Assembly: GCA_902729315.2 (NCBI GenBank)
Contig: LR746266.1
Span: forward strand, 5,586,259-5,650,258
Direction of reading: 5' to 3'
DNA: 64,000 nt
Source of the DNA: Spirodela intermedia
Lineage: Eukaryota; Streptophyta; Magnoliopsida; Alismatales; Araceae
Positions 52,663 through 64,000 of the stretch are shown piece by piece. The position numbers and the translations under genes are program-made. Under the pieces are notes generated by a model. It saw only the letters and a program-made list of their open reading frames with translations. It was not told the origin of the DNA and ran no database searches. The first letter of the stretch is position 1; each line of letters opens with the position of its first letter.

Positions 52663-54340
52663 CACAGTCGATCTTCTTCCTCTGGTTTCATTTAATTATC
52701 AAAGAAGTAAATTGACTGGTCTAGTGGAAAGAAGACTCAACATTCAGAAAGAAGATTCAGTATCAGAGTTATTTGTCAAACAGAGGCGACTCACTTGGCA
52801 GGATAGGCCTCCTCAACACAATGTTAGTAGAATTCATATGGAGGTAAAATAAAAAATTTATTTGACGTGTAATTGTATTGTCAATGTATTATTCTAACCT
52901 TCATAAATGTCTAAGGTTTCGGACGTTATTTGACACATTGTCATTTTCCAGTTTCTTGAAATGAATCGAGTTTACTTGTAAGGATATCGCTGTGGACCAA
53001 AAGAGGAAAAAATATACAAAATAGAAAGTGTTTTTGGTAGCAGTGAGCCCATTGAGCAGCCATGTGGGATCATTCTTTGACCGTTACAGCCCAAACCTAA
53101 AGAAAAAAAAAAAATCCTCTAAAAGGTTAAACCCCTTCAACGGTCCAAGCAAGAATCATACTCTTCAAAATCAACATTTTAGGAAATTTCTCAAGCATTC
53201 AAGCAACACCTCATCTAAGGACTCTTTCTGACGAGACCTACGTATTTAAGCCAAAAGTAATTGTGTCATTCTAGAGCCATCAATTAAGACGAAATTAGTT
53301 GGGAGTTAATTTGGTTTGCCCCTCTTGAGCTAGGAATCTATAGGAAAAGCTTAGATGACTCCTAGATTGACTGGAGACTAGTGGACGCTAGTCAAAGCCT
53401 TCGTGTTCAACTGATGTAACGCCATGAGTTAGTAAAACTCAAGGGCATAGTCTTTCGAGATGTTGAGTAGGCTGAGTATGTTCAAAGAAATTCTTGGTTC
53501 AAACAAATTTAAGAGGCTAAAAATTTAACGGGAATAAGAAAAAGATCAATTCAGCCCCCTCCTCTTGGCTTCTCTCATAAACGTTTTTAAGACCAATAAA
53601 TAGATGCCCTTTAGAATATGTCACCTTTACACTGTCTTGCTCATTATCTTTTAAAACTTCATACTATTAAAATATGCCCCCCAAGAGTCACACAACTGTT
53701 AAATGTAAAAGGATGCTTATTACGTGACCGAATAGTAAGAGGCTACGAACTTTCTCCTGTTACTAAGAAGACACACGACTACATTCTAAGTCTGTGACAA
53801 AAGTCATCACATAACTCAAAAAAATGGGTAACCTTTAGCTTCCCTAGATAATAATTGTGGTCCATTAATTGATATCGGACCCAATGAGTCCAAAATGCTT
53901 GATAAAGTAGATCAATAGTCAGGGACGCGGATCTGAATGCCTCTTGACCACAACGCACTCTTTTGGCAACCCATTTTAGGCAATTGATCCAATAATGGCT
54001 GAATCTTATTCTATCGATCTAAAATGTAAAATGTTACACCTACAAAGTGGAGTATGGACCTTATCAGCCAATAGAAAGCAGACGTCAATCTTAACACGTC
54101 ACATAAAACAACATGGTGATCACAGTGCAAACACTTAAGGTTATTAAAAATTATTCGTTGCTCATTTTACCTAAAACGTGGTCATCATGCATGGTTTATG
54201 AGAATTAAGACTTTGAAACAAACCTAGCACAAGTCACATGTTATCCGCCCTGCGTATGAGCTCATTCCAACGAAAACTAATGCTATTAGTCCAAACTTCT
54301 TATCCTCTGCATGTAATTGGGGAGGTTCCCCAATTGAGTC
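52663..54340. other. Intergenic; no gene recognised
   Basis: It contains the plastid-protein gene 3' flank, then AT-rich sequence. The open frames at 52658-52852 and 53028-53231 (+) have no domain; the latter crosses a poly-A/Lys run. A retroelement remnant at 53.5-54.3 kb is possible but not shown. Confidence 0.4.
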
Positions 54341-54930
54341 GAGAAGAGGGTTCATAGAGGCAGCGAAATTTCGAGGTACATCTTCCACTGCCGCATGACT
54401 TGTCGCCGGTGTTCGAGTGCTGCCTCTATATGACCCAGTATCAGGAGGCGTAACCCATCTAAACTGACAGTGTGGCTTCGGAATGCTTCATTGATTATAA
54501 AATATAACCTAACCATGCCACGTGTTGGGATAGTTGTGGCGTCGATTTCACGTCGAAACCAAACATTTATCGTTTTCACATGGTAGTATTTAAAAATTAA
54601 CCTAATATAATTGAGACGTAGTTGACGGAATCCAGTGACAAGTAATCACTCTACTGTTGACGACGCATTCTCTCCTTTTCTTCTTTCGGAAGGAGTTCGG
54701 AAGAGTCGTAGTTCTTGAGACGACGCGTCCGCTGATGGCAGGAGTTTGCGGCGCTGCCTCATAAGAGAAAAAACCTCTCCGATCTTGTCGGTACAGGAGG
54801 TCAAATAACACACCATAGACTTTCAAATGCATGTTACTGGAAAACGGTGGTGTCCGTCACGATGATTGTATATCGTGTTCCGTTATGCATGAGCTGTTTG
54901 TTTCATATGAGGTGGAGGTATATTAAGACG
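54341..54930. repeat. PR-1 flank repeat (downstream of the 56-kb copy)
   Basis: This is the counterpart of 12560-13240 (see the landmarks there); it lies 3' of the - strand PR-1 pseudogene in the same relative position. Similarity is patchy. Confidence 0.45.
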
Positions 54931-55868
54931 AGTTCACGTGATTGTTTATGAATTGACTTATGTTGTCCACAAAAACGAACCCCAGCTATTCCGCGTCGCC
55001 AAATTTAGTCTCGTTTTTTTGGACGAAATATGCATTCCATTCTTCTTATCTAAACGTTCAAGTTTCTGGAGAAATTTCATCGATTTTTTCTCATTCCTAA
55101 ACAATAATGCGATTGGGTGTTGGGCATCCTCGAGATGAGAAGGCTATGTATTCAACCAGTCAATTGCATTCAAAAAGTTCTAACACGTTGCCCCCAACAC
55201 ATTCGTCAATCAATCGAAATGACCTTTACATACGGACACATTAGTGAACCTTTGGACCTTGGGATATTCCTTTCTTCTTGGCTTATTTACAACCCGTGGA
55301 GAGTAAGAGTAGGCTGCGTTAACTTGTTGATGATGAATGAAAAGCGTAATGCGTTGTGGATGAAGAACTGTGACAAGTAGGTTGGATGCTTTTCTTTCCC
55401 GCAAGTGTTGGATAAAGCTTCGCACGAGCTTAAAACTATCATGAGGTACTGAGCATCAGATTGGATCTGGGATTACTCTTAATACCGCAAATCGTCCGGG
55501 AGGGCAGGATCTATCATATGGAAATAAATAGTTTACATGCTCTGTCATTTAGCAGAGTGTCGAAACAGGCTGCACGGAAGCGATGAATGAGGGGAATGTA
55601 TCCTAGCTTCATTCGACTGAAGGTGATCATGAGCGAGGCTTGTCTACGCGTTCGTAACTACATCCAAGTCACGGAACATGCACTGGAGACACGAAGGACT
55701 AACTATAAGTCATGGAAGGATATTAATTAACTATTACCATTATGTAGTAATGAAATTACCGGAGTTCCTTAAAGTTCCATCTCCACGGAACATGGTCTCC
55801 TCGTTATTGAAATTGGCCACCATGGAGAACCAATACACGGAGATTTACATCAGGCTAGAGCCCCCAAC
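54931..55868. other. Intergenic; no gene recognised
   Basis: The short open frames (54938-55138, 55117-55380 and others) have no recognised features. It lies between the flank repeat and the PR-1 pseudogene; the 3' end of that gene's former transcript would be here. Confidence 0.45.
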
Positions 55869-56356
55869 CTAGTAGGGCCTCACGCCGGGGAAGTTACCTG
55901 GAGGATCGTAGTTACAGATGACGATGACGGAACCGCTGTTGCACGTAACACGCGCACAGCCGAGGTTTATCGAGACATTCCAGACCACCTGCGTGTAGTG
56001 TGAGCAAACCTTCCCCGTCGCGCAGGTATTGGAGACGTAATTGTAGTACTGCTTCTCGCCAACCCACGCTTGAACGGCCACAGTGCCCGTGACCGAGGTG
56101 CTCCTCCCCAAGAAGAGTTTCTCCCCGTACGGCCCCATGGAAGGCACGAGGGTGCAGTTACCGTCAACTGGTTGGCATAGTTCTCCGCGATGGCAGCAAG
56201 GGATGCGCTCCAGACCATCTGAGCAACCTTGACAGTTGAGCGGGGTAAGTTATGGGCCGCGAGGTACTGCATGGAAGTGGTCTGGCCGCTGACAACGCCC
56301 ACCATCGCCAGCGCTGAGAGGCACGCGAATACAACTGGAACTTGGTATGCCACCAT
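55869..56356 (-). pseudogene. PR-1 pseudogene with single-base frameshift
   Basis: On the - strand the ATG at 56356 starts a signal peptide (MVAYQVPVVFACLSALAMVG) and the CAP beginning, open to ENYANQL. Near 56162-56163 one base is missing compared with the other PR-1 copies, and the reading moves to the frame that runs to TAG at 55869-55871. That frame shows MGPYGEKLF, CSHYTQVVW, LGCARVTC, ICNY and the C-terminal PPGNFPGVRPY, with no further stop. Residues differ from the active copies at VVWNVSINLG (for [10 protein letters not shown]) and CSHYTQ (for CGHYTQ). TATAAATA is at 56463-56456, about 100 bases before the ATG. The lesion is a single indel, so either a recent pseudogene or an assembly error. 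Family role as for the intact PR-1 genes. Confidence 0.9.
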
Positions 56357-56455
56357 GTCTTCGCTTCTGCCGCCTCAAACACCTTCCTTCCTCCTCTCAG
56401 ACGGGATATCCGTGGTGGTCTCTCCTCTACGTTGGAGGGACGCATACTCTGCCAG

Positions 56456-56463
56456 TATTTATA
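56456..56463 (-). promoter_or_regulatory. TATA box of the frameshifted PR-1
   Basis: TATAAATA on the - strand, 100-107 bases before the ATG at 56356. The promoter core is still intact although the gene is not. Confidence 0.65.
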
Positions 56464-56884
56464 GACGAATGGATACCGATTATGATTGGCACCTCTTCTC
56501 CGAGATTCCTACAGGAATGTAAGAAGAATTTGAAGGATATTTTTCGATAGATATGTTATTAATATGTTGGTGTTGTTTTCAGCTAGCCAGTAGCACTGTA
56601 CAAGAAGCTCGTGATGTAAGGGACTGTTGATTTCAATTAAAGTTTCTATGAATAGTTTCCCCACAGCCTAACTGTTCAGCTGTCTATACTAAGGACAAGT
56701 TGAACTCTGCGGCAAGGAGACCATGACAATGACAATGAAACAACACTAAAGTCTTCGCCAATCTCAATCCTGGATGTACGGGCATCATATAAAACGTCCA
56801 ATCACAAGCGTTGACCGCATTTCTTACCAAGCTGCGAGTTTTGTCTATTTCTTGCCTGCCGCGAAACACCGGAAAAGCCTGCGA

Positions 56885-59043
56885 TCGATTAGAGTTACAT
56901 CATAGGGAAAGATTCGAAACAAATGGGAACAAGGGAGGGAAGGTTTATAGAAGATGGTAGGCTCTGAATCAGCGGTTCCCGTGACGGATACCAGAAATTG
57001 AACGGAATAGGCCGACAAAAGTTTTTATTGCATCCTCTCGTCTTTCTTTCTTATTGCAAGTTATGCCTGATATCCACAAGGTTGACATGAGAAAGTTACA
57101 CTTTCTTGGAAGAGATACGGATTTGAAAACTGTTTTGGTCCGAGGATAATTCAAAAGGGTGAAACCTGAACAGTAGTTGATAGAGTTCGGAGAATTCGTC
57201 GAACTGTTCTGGATCCTTTGTCTCGGATCCTTCTTCTTCTCAATTGACTGATGGTTGGAAGACCTTGATCATTTTCACTGTGCTCGGACTTCGCTTTTGA
57301 AGCTACCTATGAAAGCATGGCAGAATTTTTCTGTAGACATGATTTCTGACAGAGTTATCCGCATTATAACTATATGGATAGTTTTCGACATAGTAGTTTT
57401 AGTTCTTCAGCCTTGGGTTCCTAGGAAGCAGAGGCATCACACTGGCAACGTCGATAAACAGTGGCTTGTAGTTATGGCGTCTGTCGTAAATGATCACATA
57501 TACTTCTGCCGAATCGTCTCCTTATAAATCCCATTAGCTCCTCCCCATTTTATTGCAAAAAATTAGCTATCAATCCTTAAAGCCCATCCCCAAAAAATAC
57601 AACTCCTTCCTGTTTGACTCGAGATTAGAATTTTATGAAGACTTGACCTTGGTCCAAATTCTTCAACGCTGCTGGGACATGGAAGGTAAACCTTGTGCAT
57701 CGCCACATCCATAGATCACCACTTTGAATGATGCTCGTGACTTAGTTCCACATTACCCAATCTGTTTATTTTTCTCTTTTTTATTTTTTTTACCCTCCCA
57801 TGTTTCCAATCACCATTTCCCGAAGTACCATGTATACCATATCTGGGTAGTACCCAGCACTCGGGTGGGTTGGAGTGTTGGGCCACCAGAGAAGGACTAA
57901 ATGAATGTATCCCCAAACAAGAACTTTGGATCATACCTCAAATGACTCGATCAGAGAGATGGTAGTCAGAGCGAAAATGGGGGACGAGGTCAGTGAATTC
58001 CATCTCAACTAACTTGGACATGCATCTTTGAAGAGACCTGGCCGTCATTTTTGCGAGACCTGTTGAGAACTCTGATGGGGAATGGTGGCAGCAGGACAAG
58101 AAAGCATTTGGTCGTGATGAACAACATCCCTATATTAACTTCATATGGTTATAAACCTCCACCCTTAAAGCCACTCAAAATTACGGGCTTGAACATATGG
58201 TGCTATGAGCGACCTGATGACAGGAACCCTTCCCAGGAATGAGCGCCTGCACGGTTGGGCCTTAGTTACCCTGCAGGTTTTCATTTTTATGACGAATCTT
58301 ATGGTCTCCTGGTTTTCATGCCACATTGTTTTTACGATGTTAATGATCAAACGGGGCCCATTTCAATGTTGGTCTCCTTGCAAGAGCCAACTATGGGTCC
58401 ACGTAGTTAGTTACTAGATTGTGGATTTTGGGCAGGTAACGGGTTACAGAGGCCTTGGCTACTCCATTCCTTAGAATGCTCCCCATCTCCATGATTGGCT
58501 TCCTGAAACTCTCGTATCGGTGCCGTGTGAGAGCACAGGCCATCGGAGAACAGATCCTCTGCTTTGTTCCAGGGGAACTCTCTCGCTGGTCTATGGAGGG
58601 TATTGAAGGGCTTCCTCCTCAGCTTTGCTTCCGACCAGTCTCCTCGTTTTCAAGAAGCAGGGAGCTGGTGATTCCACTAGGGTTGATCACTGACGTCACC
58701 TTGGCCGACTTCCTCGTGTAGACATCCAAGGAGCTGTTTTAAAGATCTAAGCAGGTTCAGTCACTTCCCGTCCTCCGGGCCTCATTTTGGCTGGGCTCTC
58801 ACGGTTGTTCTTCTGGCTTTTTTGAAGGCCCGCGACTATGAAAGAAATCTTCTCGGTATCGGTGCAGACTTTGCTTGTACAAAGCTCCTCACTCTCTACA
58901 CTGCTCTGCCGGGGCGGATGGTTCTGATCCACATCGGCAAGTGCAGGAAACAGATAGTGAGAAGGACTTGGGATCTCCAGCTCCACCAGAGTAAACACAG
59001 CTATAGGAGGAGCTCTAGGAGGACTCCATTGATGGTCAGGTGT
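56885..59043. repeat. Duplicated segment around the plastid-protein gene, copy 2
   Basis: Counterpart of 50347-52662. Its left edge lies just beyond the PR-1 upstream region and its right edge just before the MED6 terminal exon. It carries many small deletions relative to copy 1. Confidence 0.9.
58506..59007 (+). pseudogene. Decayed copy of the plastid membrane protein gene (exons 2-3)
   Basis: Paralog of exons 2 and 3 of the gene at 50049-52594. The acceptor before exon 2 has changed from CAG to CTG (58503-58505). The stretch between the RCRVRAQ region and SSFSRSREL is shortened by well over 100 bases. TAG at 58719-58721 and a TAA some 20 bases later interrupt the second membrane segment. 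In exon 3 (from 58828) 37 bases are missing after CACATCGGCAA (about 58940), shifting the frame; the repeated GGCAA at the deletion ends suggests a microhomology-mediated event. Exon 1 was not duplicated. Not functional. Confidence 0.88.
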
Positions 59044-59114
59044 ATTCATTAAGTAGTGAACTCTACCCACTACATCGAGAAAGACCCATCTTGGGTAAAG
59101 ACGTCTTACAGAGC

Positions 59115-62100
59115 TTAATATTTGAGCCGTTTTGACGGACCTTGGTCGATTATAGGATCTGCAGAGAGCTGCGGCTCGGCAGCTTGTCTGTCTTCAGGAA
59201 CCTTCTCCAAGTCTGAGGTTACAAGGGGGACGTAGCCGTGCGGGAATGGAGGCGGGGGCGGAGCTGGGGGGAGCTGCGAAAAAAGTGGAATAGATGAAAT
59301 CACCCGTCCTACCGACGCCAGGGCTGAGTTTCGTGATGCATTTGCTTTCGTTGAACGGAGAGGAGAGCAGAATTACGTTACCTTGCGCTGCAACTGTGCA
59401 AGAATGTGGTCTACTCGCATAACTTCTTTGCGATCAATCGTCTCTTTCCCAGCCTTTGGCTCTACGACGGCGCATTCATCATCAGCAACATCTGCGACCA
59501 CATAGCGTCAGAAACTCGAGATGCAGACACATGGAGGATAATAAGCTGCTCACGTCGGCACCAGTCAGGTTTCTTCAAAGAGTAAATGACCATGGCTTCG
59601 GAGAAGCATCTATCAGCAATGATAAATGTTGGTTCAAACTGGCCGTTGCTTTATCTAAATTCAGATGCGTGAGAGAATGAAGATAATTCCTTTGGTTCTT
59701 CTACCTCCGACCGGATCCGTTAAAAGTGTCACAGACCTTAATCTTTTTTGTCGTCCTATCTAGAATATATTACAAGCATATGAGATGAATCCAATAAAAA
59801 ACCATAAGAGTTAACTGAAGATCAGATTAGATCCGAGGACCGATAATTAAATTTAAGAGATGGCAAAAATGATTTCCTGAGAGGGTAAATGTGGATTTTC
59901 TATGTATGAGCGATGGAGTTCGGTCAAGATGGATCAGAGAACGGTTGTTTCTCGTTAATTACCGTCAGACATCGTAACTTCAGCCACATGCATTTTAGAA
60001 AATAATCTATAAAACCAATTCAGAAACCAAAAGCAGCAAAGATACGCCCTGTGAGAAGGGAATTGCGTAAAGAAAATCTACTTGTACAGATAGTTTATTG
60101 CTGAAAGCCAGAAAGTACGTACCATAACCGATCTTCTCCAATTTTGAGGCAGCAATTTTAAAAGATTTTGAAATATGATAAATAGCTCGACCCTGAGAAT
60201 GGAGCATCATAGTCAGAAGGTAGAAGAAAACCGCCAAAATAAATGACTTAGCCTGCAACAGAACCATCAAAAAGTATACCTCGATGATGCCCAAACGGTG
60301 AACAGGAAAATAGTGTTATATATTCCAAGTTCAGGAATGTGGAGGAAATGACATGAAAGGATCGCATTTCACCAAACAACAGAAAGCCTATCGAAGAAAT
60401 TTTTTTCAAAGGACTGTTAGAAGAAGTTGAAAATGTTAGGTCCCTTGTCCTACAAATCTGGGCCGTTTGGAGCCAGCAGAATACCCAGATCATTAAAAGC
60501 TCAAAAGCTGTTCGATAGAGAGGATAGCCAACTCTGTGTGTTCTTAATTGTCGGAGAGGGCTCACATATTATCTGATGGGCAAGTGCGCCATGGTCTATA
60601 CCATCCTCCGGTACACCACAAGCACATTGTAAAGAAGGCATTTTCGAGAGCTTATTGATAATATAGCTGTTATATTCTTCTCCTATATTGAATACAGATG
60701 TCGTGCTATCCACTTAAAAACCCGATGCAGAACAGGTCCTTGTGACCTAGGAGACCTTAAACAAAGCTTTACTGACCAAATAACTGCTGAAACCAGGGGA
60801 AAAAAAATTATGGTGGAGCGGAGTCATCCAAAAAAATATTACTAAACCTGTCATTAAGTAATCATTTACAGGTGGAAAGCCTTAGACAAATGCCAAGGAA
60901 ACCCTTAGATCATGAAATTTACTAGAAGCATGCCGAACAGACAATCGGATTACTTTCATCTTCAATGGACCTTATTATCGAAAACCTTGTGAGGATGGAA
61001 ATTTCTGCAAATAGAAAAAGTCATTTGTGAAGAATGTCGAACCAAAAGTTGGGAGTCTGTTGGAGTCACCTTATATAATGAAAAGTCCCGTTCCCCCATA
61101 TAGGGCTAGCTCATTTGTGCGAAAAATTTTAAGGCAGTGATTTCCTAGTGGTAAATAATCTGAACATAAGCAGGATTACACTTTCAACAAACCGTTCAAG
61201 AAAGCTCTAGATATCAGTTTGTGGACGGCAAAAAAATAGACATTATTTTGAGGCTACTCGCTAGAATAATCAACGCTCAATACCGACAACCAAACATCAT
61301 TTTCAGCTCCTGTGCCTATGGAATTCAACATACCCTTACCTATCGAAGTTTTGGCATTCCTACCAATATTTGCAGTGTTGGGTGGGAAAGAAATAAGAAA
61401 CCATTTTAGACAGGAATTCTGAATTGTAGTTCTCACCTCTTCTGGAATAGCTTCCTACCCAGAAGGTAGGCAGAGAACCATACTTGATCTTGGTGCATAA
61501 AATCCTCAGGAGTTGGAGACACTTTTCGTTACAAGGGAGTGGCCCTATGACTTCCGATCTACCACATTGTAGGGCAGGTGGCAGGGTCAGGAAGACTAAA
61601 TTTGCAGTCTTTTTTGTTTTGGGAGCATGGATTAGATGTGAGACATCAAATTCAGTTGGAAATAGATTCTTTGTATGTCATATTTTTCATGTACCCTATG
61701 CTAATTCATCAACTCCGCCACCTTCAAAAAGGAAATATCTAAGATAACAGCAACATACTCTGGGTCACGCTCTCTTTCATGCTGTTCCATTACAGAAGGG
61801 GTGACAGCATTTTGTGACTCTGTTTTCCATAATTCCATCACGATGCTAGCGGAATCTTCATCACTAAGCACGTCCATGCTATAATGTTAAGGCTAAAAAA
61901 ATTAAATACCAACTCTAAAGTTTCATACAATTTGTGATGGATAAAGGGAATAGGCTAGAATTTATTTTAATGACAAGGAAGGCACTCCGATTTTGGGAGA
62001 ATTATACAGTTAGTACAGTATGTTTGATAAGCGACAGGAGTTTTGAAAGGACTCATAATATAAATGTAAGTATCCTCTTTCTTTTTGGTTTTTCATGAGG

Positions 62101-63442
62101 GCACGATACTGTCCAGTAGCAAAGATGAGTAATAAAGATTTCAAGTTCATATTGAACCAACAAAGTTAAGAAAATTTTCGTAATTCTACCTAAAACATAT
62201 GGGCTGTATAACTTGGATCACTTGATTTCCCTTCACGTCAGCAATCCACATAAAAAATTTCTTAAAAAAATAGAGGGGAAAGGCGTGATTTCGGCAAAAT
62301 GGTAACACAATGATGCCATGAAAGAACAAGCCGATGGGTCGATGTGCAGGAGATAAGGCTGTTAGGTGAAAAGTACCCCACCTGAATGCATTCTCTTCAA
62401 CACAGATGCATTATATAATTTAAGTCAAGAAATATATTGAATCCTGAATGTCTAGCAGTCACACCCAATGGTTGTTGCATATCATGAACTTTAAATCAAT
62501 TAAACACTTTTATTCATGTTAAATGTCAACTAATGTAGCAAGAACTATGATTGACGCGAGTCTCTTTCCTTTCCTACTACCAGCAGATATCATTCCACAT
62601 GCAAGGGTCCCCTTCTGGCAAGCCACACAGAGCCACGGGTTGTCAAAGAGAAAGTTCGTTTTACCTTCATCGTAACCTCTTGAGTGGCATTATTTACCCA
62701 AAAAACCTCGTACTGCCCACAATTAGAAAAAAAAAGACTCCTACAACCACTACGGATATAAGAGGTATCGTCGCACATTATAAATTTAGATTTTATCACT
62801 GTACTAGCTATCTCAATGGAAAGAAACAATAATCACAAAACAAAGAAAAAAATAAACGGCAGTTCAAGTGTCATCAGGTAATCAAAAAACCAGAAACCCA
62901 ACAGGAGCTTACAATACGCGCAGCAAAGACATTGCAAAGCTGCGGGGATTGGTAGATGGATCCGTCAAGGATGTAGTAGGTCAGCAATGGCGTGGTTTTC
63001 TCCGGGCCATCCCTCTTCTGCTTCCGGATCACAAACAAATGAGGTTCCATCACTTCGCTGAGCATGTACTCGTTCCCCGTCATCTTTCTATGCGCACAAA
63101 AATCAAAATCAGCATCAACAAAGAAGCGATCACCCCAACGACCATCCCCATGAAGAATTCTGCAGACACCTACGAGAGATGGGCGGTGTCCAGGGGGTGG
63201 ACGGATCGGAGGCGGAGCTGCTCATTGTTACAGGTCCAGTCGTAGAAGGGAGAGAGGGCAAAATAATCGAACACCAAGTTCCGATCTAGGGGGTAGGTGT
63301 TAAGCCACAGCTGATCCCGGAAGCATATCCCCGTCATGTCCGTCCCCGGCGCAGCGGGCATGGCCGATCCCGCGGGGTTCCCATCGAAATTAGGGTTTCC
63401 GACGCCCCCCACGTTCGGCAAGGGAAGCGACGTCGCCGCCAT
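59115..63442 (-). CDS. MED6: Mediator of RNA polymerase II transcription subunit 6 (MED6)
   Basis: Five exons on the - strand: 63442-63174, 63087-62913, 60192-60123, 59491-59382 and 59273-59115. All introns are GT..AG with consistent phases (2, 0, 1, 0), giving 260 residues, close to plant MED6 lengths. After a variable Gly/Pro/Ala-rich start (about 33 residues) come [83 protein letters not shown] and ASKLEKIGY, the conserved MED6 domain. The last exon has the plant-type [16 protein letters not shown] and ends [17 protein letters not shown]6 sits in the head module of Mediator, linking transcription factors to RNA polymerase II in the nucleus. The second intron is large (2720 bp); I see no gene inside it. 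The gene is convergent with the decayed plastid-protein copy, whose end is about 100 bases away. Confidence 0.97.
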
Positions 63443-64000
63443 TTCTCCCCGCCGCTGGCTGTGACCCCCGGAGAAGGTACTCAAGCAGGGGAAAAAGGGG
63501 CGAGTGGGTCCCACATCTGCTAATGGGCTTGGGCCGGACGGCTAAAGTATTTATAAATCGATGGGTGGTGATTTCGAGGGAACGGTTCCCGTTCCCGCCA
63601 AGTTCGTTCTGGACACCGAAGCCGCTGGAAGCGCCACCTGTCAGCCGGAGTTTGCCCACCCCGAGCGTTGGAGCTTCTTCTTCTCCCCTCGGAAAGGACC
63701 TCGCAGGAGCAATGGCGCCGCATCTCCTCACCACCTGAGGCAGAGCTGAAAGAGCGCCCCTCCGCCTCGTTCTTCTACCTCCACCCCTCCCCCGGCTGTA
63801 CACTCGCCTTCCTGATGTCTTTGTTGGACGGCCTATGTGTCGGTCCGGAAAGCCAGCTTCTGCCGGATTTTGTTTTTTTCTAAAAGAACTAGGAGACAGA
63901 GCACAGGTTTGGTTGAGTCCATTTGGAAACTTCGACGTCCTTCCTTGCTGTTGTGATATATTTTTGTTTGGGGTGTGCCGTCGTGAAGTTGTTCGAGCGG
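63443..64000. other. Upstream of MED6; no further gene supported
   Basis: This is GC-rich and should hold the MED6 promoter and 5' UTR. TAATGGGCTTGGGCCGGAC at about 63519 resembles 10015-10032 and contains GGGCC motifs typical of promoters of housekeeping plant genes (TGGGCC/Y-type elements), which fits MED6. Overlapping open frames on both strands at 63390-63883 lack domains. Confidence 0.4.

Noticed and set aside
60248-60713. Possible LINE-type zinc-finger remnant in MED6 intron 2 (- strand frames with CACG and DH)
   Set aside because: The pattern is too short and lacks the usual spacing and any reverse transcriptase motifs nearby.

Overview
The window is nuclear DNA of a flowering plant. 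The evidence is split genes with GT..AG introns, an ortholog of Mediator subunit MED6, a subgroup-14-type R2R3-MYB gene, plant PR-1 genes, a Ty1/copia LTR retrotransposon, a plastid psbC fragment lodged in nuclear repeats, and long intergenic stretches with (CT)n/(GA)n tracts. I cannot fix the species from sequence alone; a monocot is possible but unproven.

Layout. Positions 1-39 kb and 54-57 kb are a PR-1 (CAP/SCP secreted defence protein) cluster spread by old, diverged segmental duplications. Five PR-1 loci can be recognised: a nonsense-mutated copy (593-1084, +), an intact copy (14124-14612, -), an intact copy (28386-28877, +), a badly decayed relic (about 31731-31935, -) and a one-base-frameshifted copy (55869-56356, -). 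The two + strand copies sit in homologous blocks: block A about 1-5280, and block C about 27.7-39.0 kb. Block B (6.66-8.13 kb) is a further partial copy without a PR-1 gene. The - strand copies at 14 and 56 kb share their own related flanks. A 473-bp tandem repeat lies just upstream of the intact + strand PR-1, and its second unit carries 264 bp of plastid psbC. A decayed 5.1-kb Ty1/copia element (33056-38182, 5-bp target duplication GTATT) interrupts block C.

From 39 kb onward there are low-copy genes: a three-exon R2R3-MYB gene (44090-45308), a threefold 264-bp tandem repeat (47553-48340), a three-exon gene for a predicted plastid membrane protein (50049-52594), and a five-exon MED6 gene (59115-63442, -). 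A second, decayed copy of the plastid-protein gene (58506-59007) belongs to a 2.2-2.3 kb duplication whose second copy lies between the frameshifted PR-1 and MED6.

Functionally the window combines an inducible, rapidly duplicating and decaying extracellular defence family with single-copy regulatory (MYB), transcriptional (MED6) and plastid genes. I see no operon-like or wholly new system. The most unusual structures are the psbC insertion in the tandem repeat upstream of the intact PR-1, the nested duplication history, and the paired decay of PR-1 and plastid-protein gene copies. All exon structures were read by eye from reading frames, splice dinucleotides and phase; homology statements rest on family knowledge and visual alignment, not on a database search.
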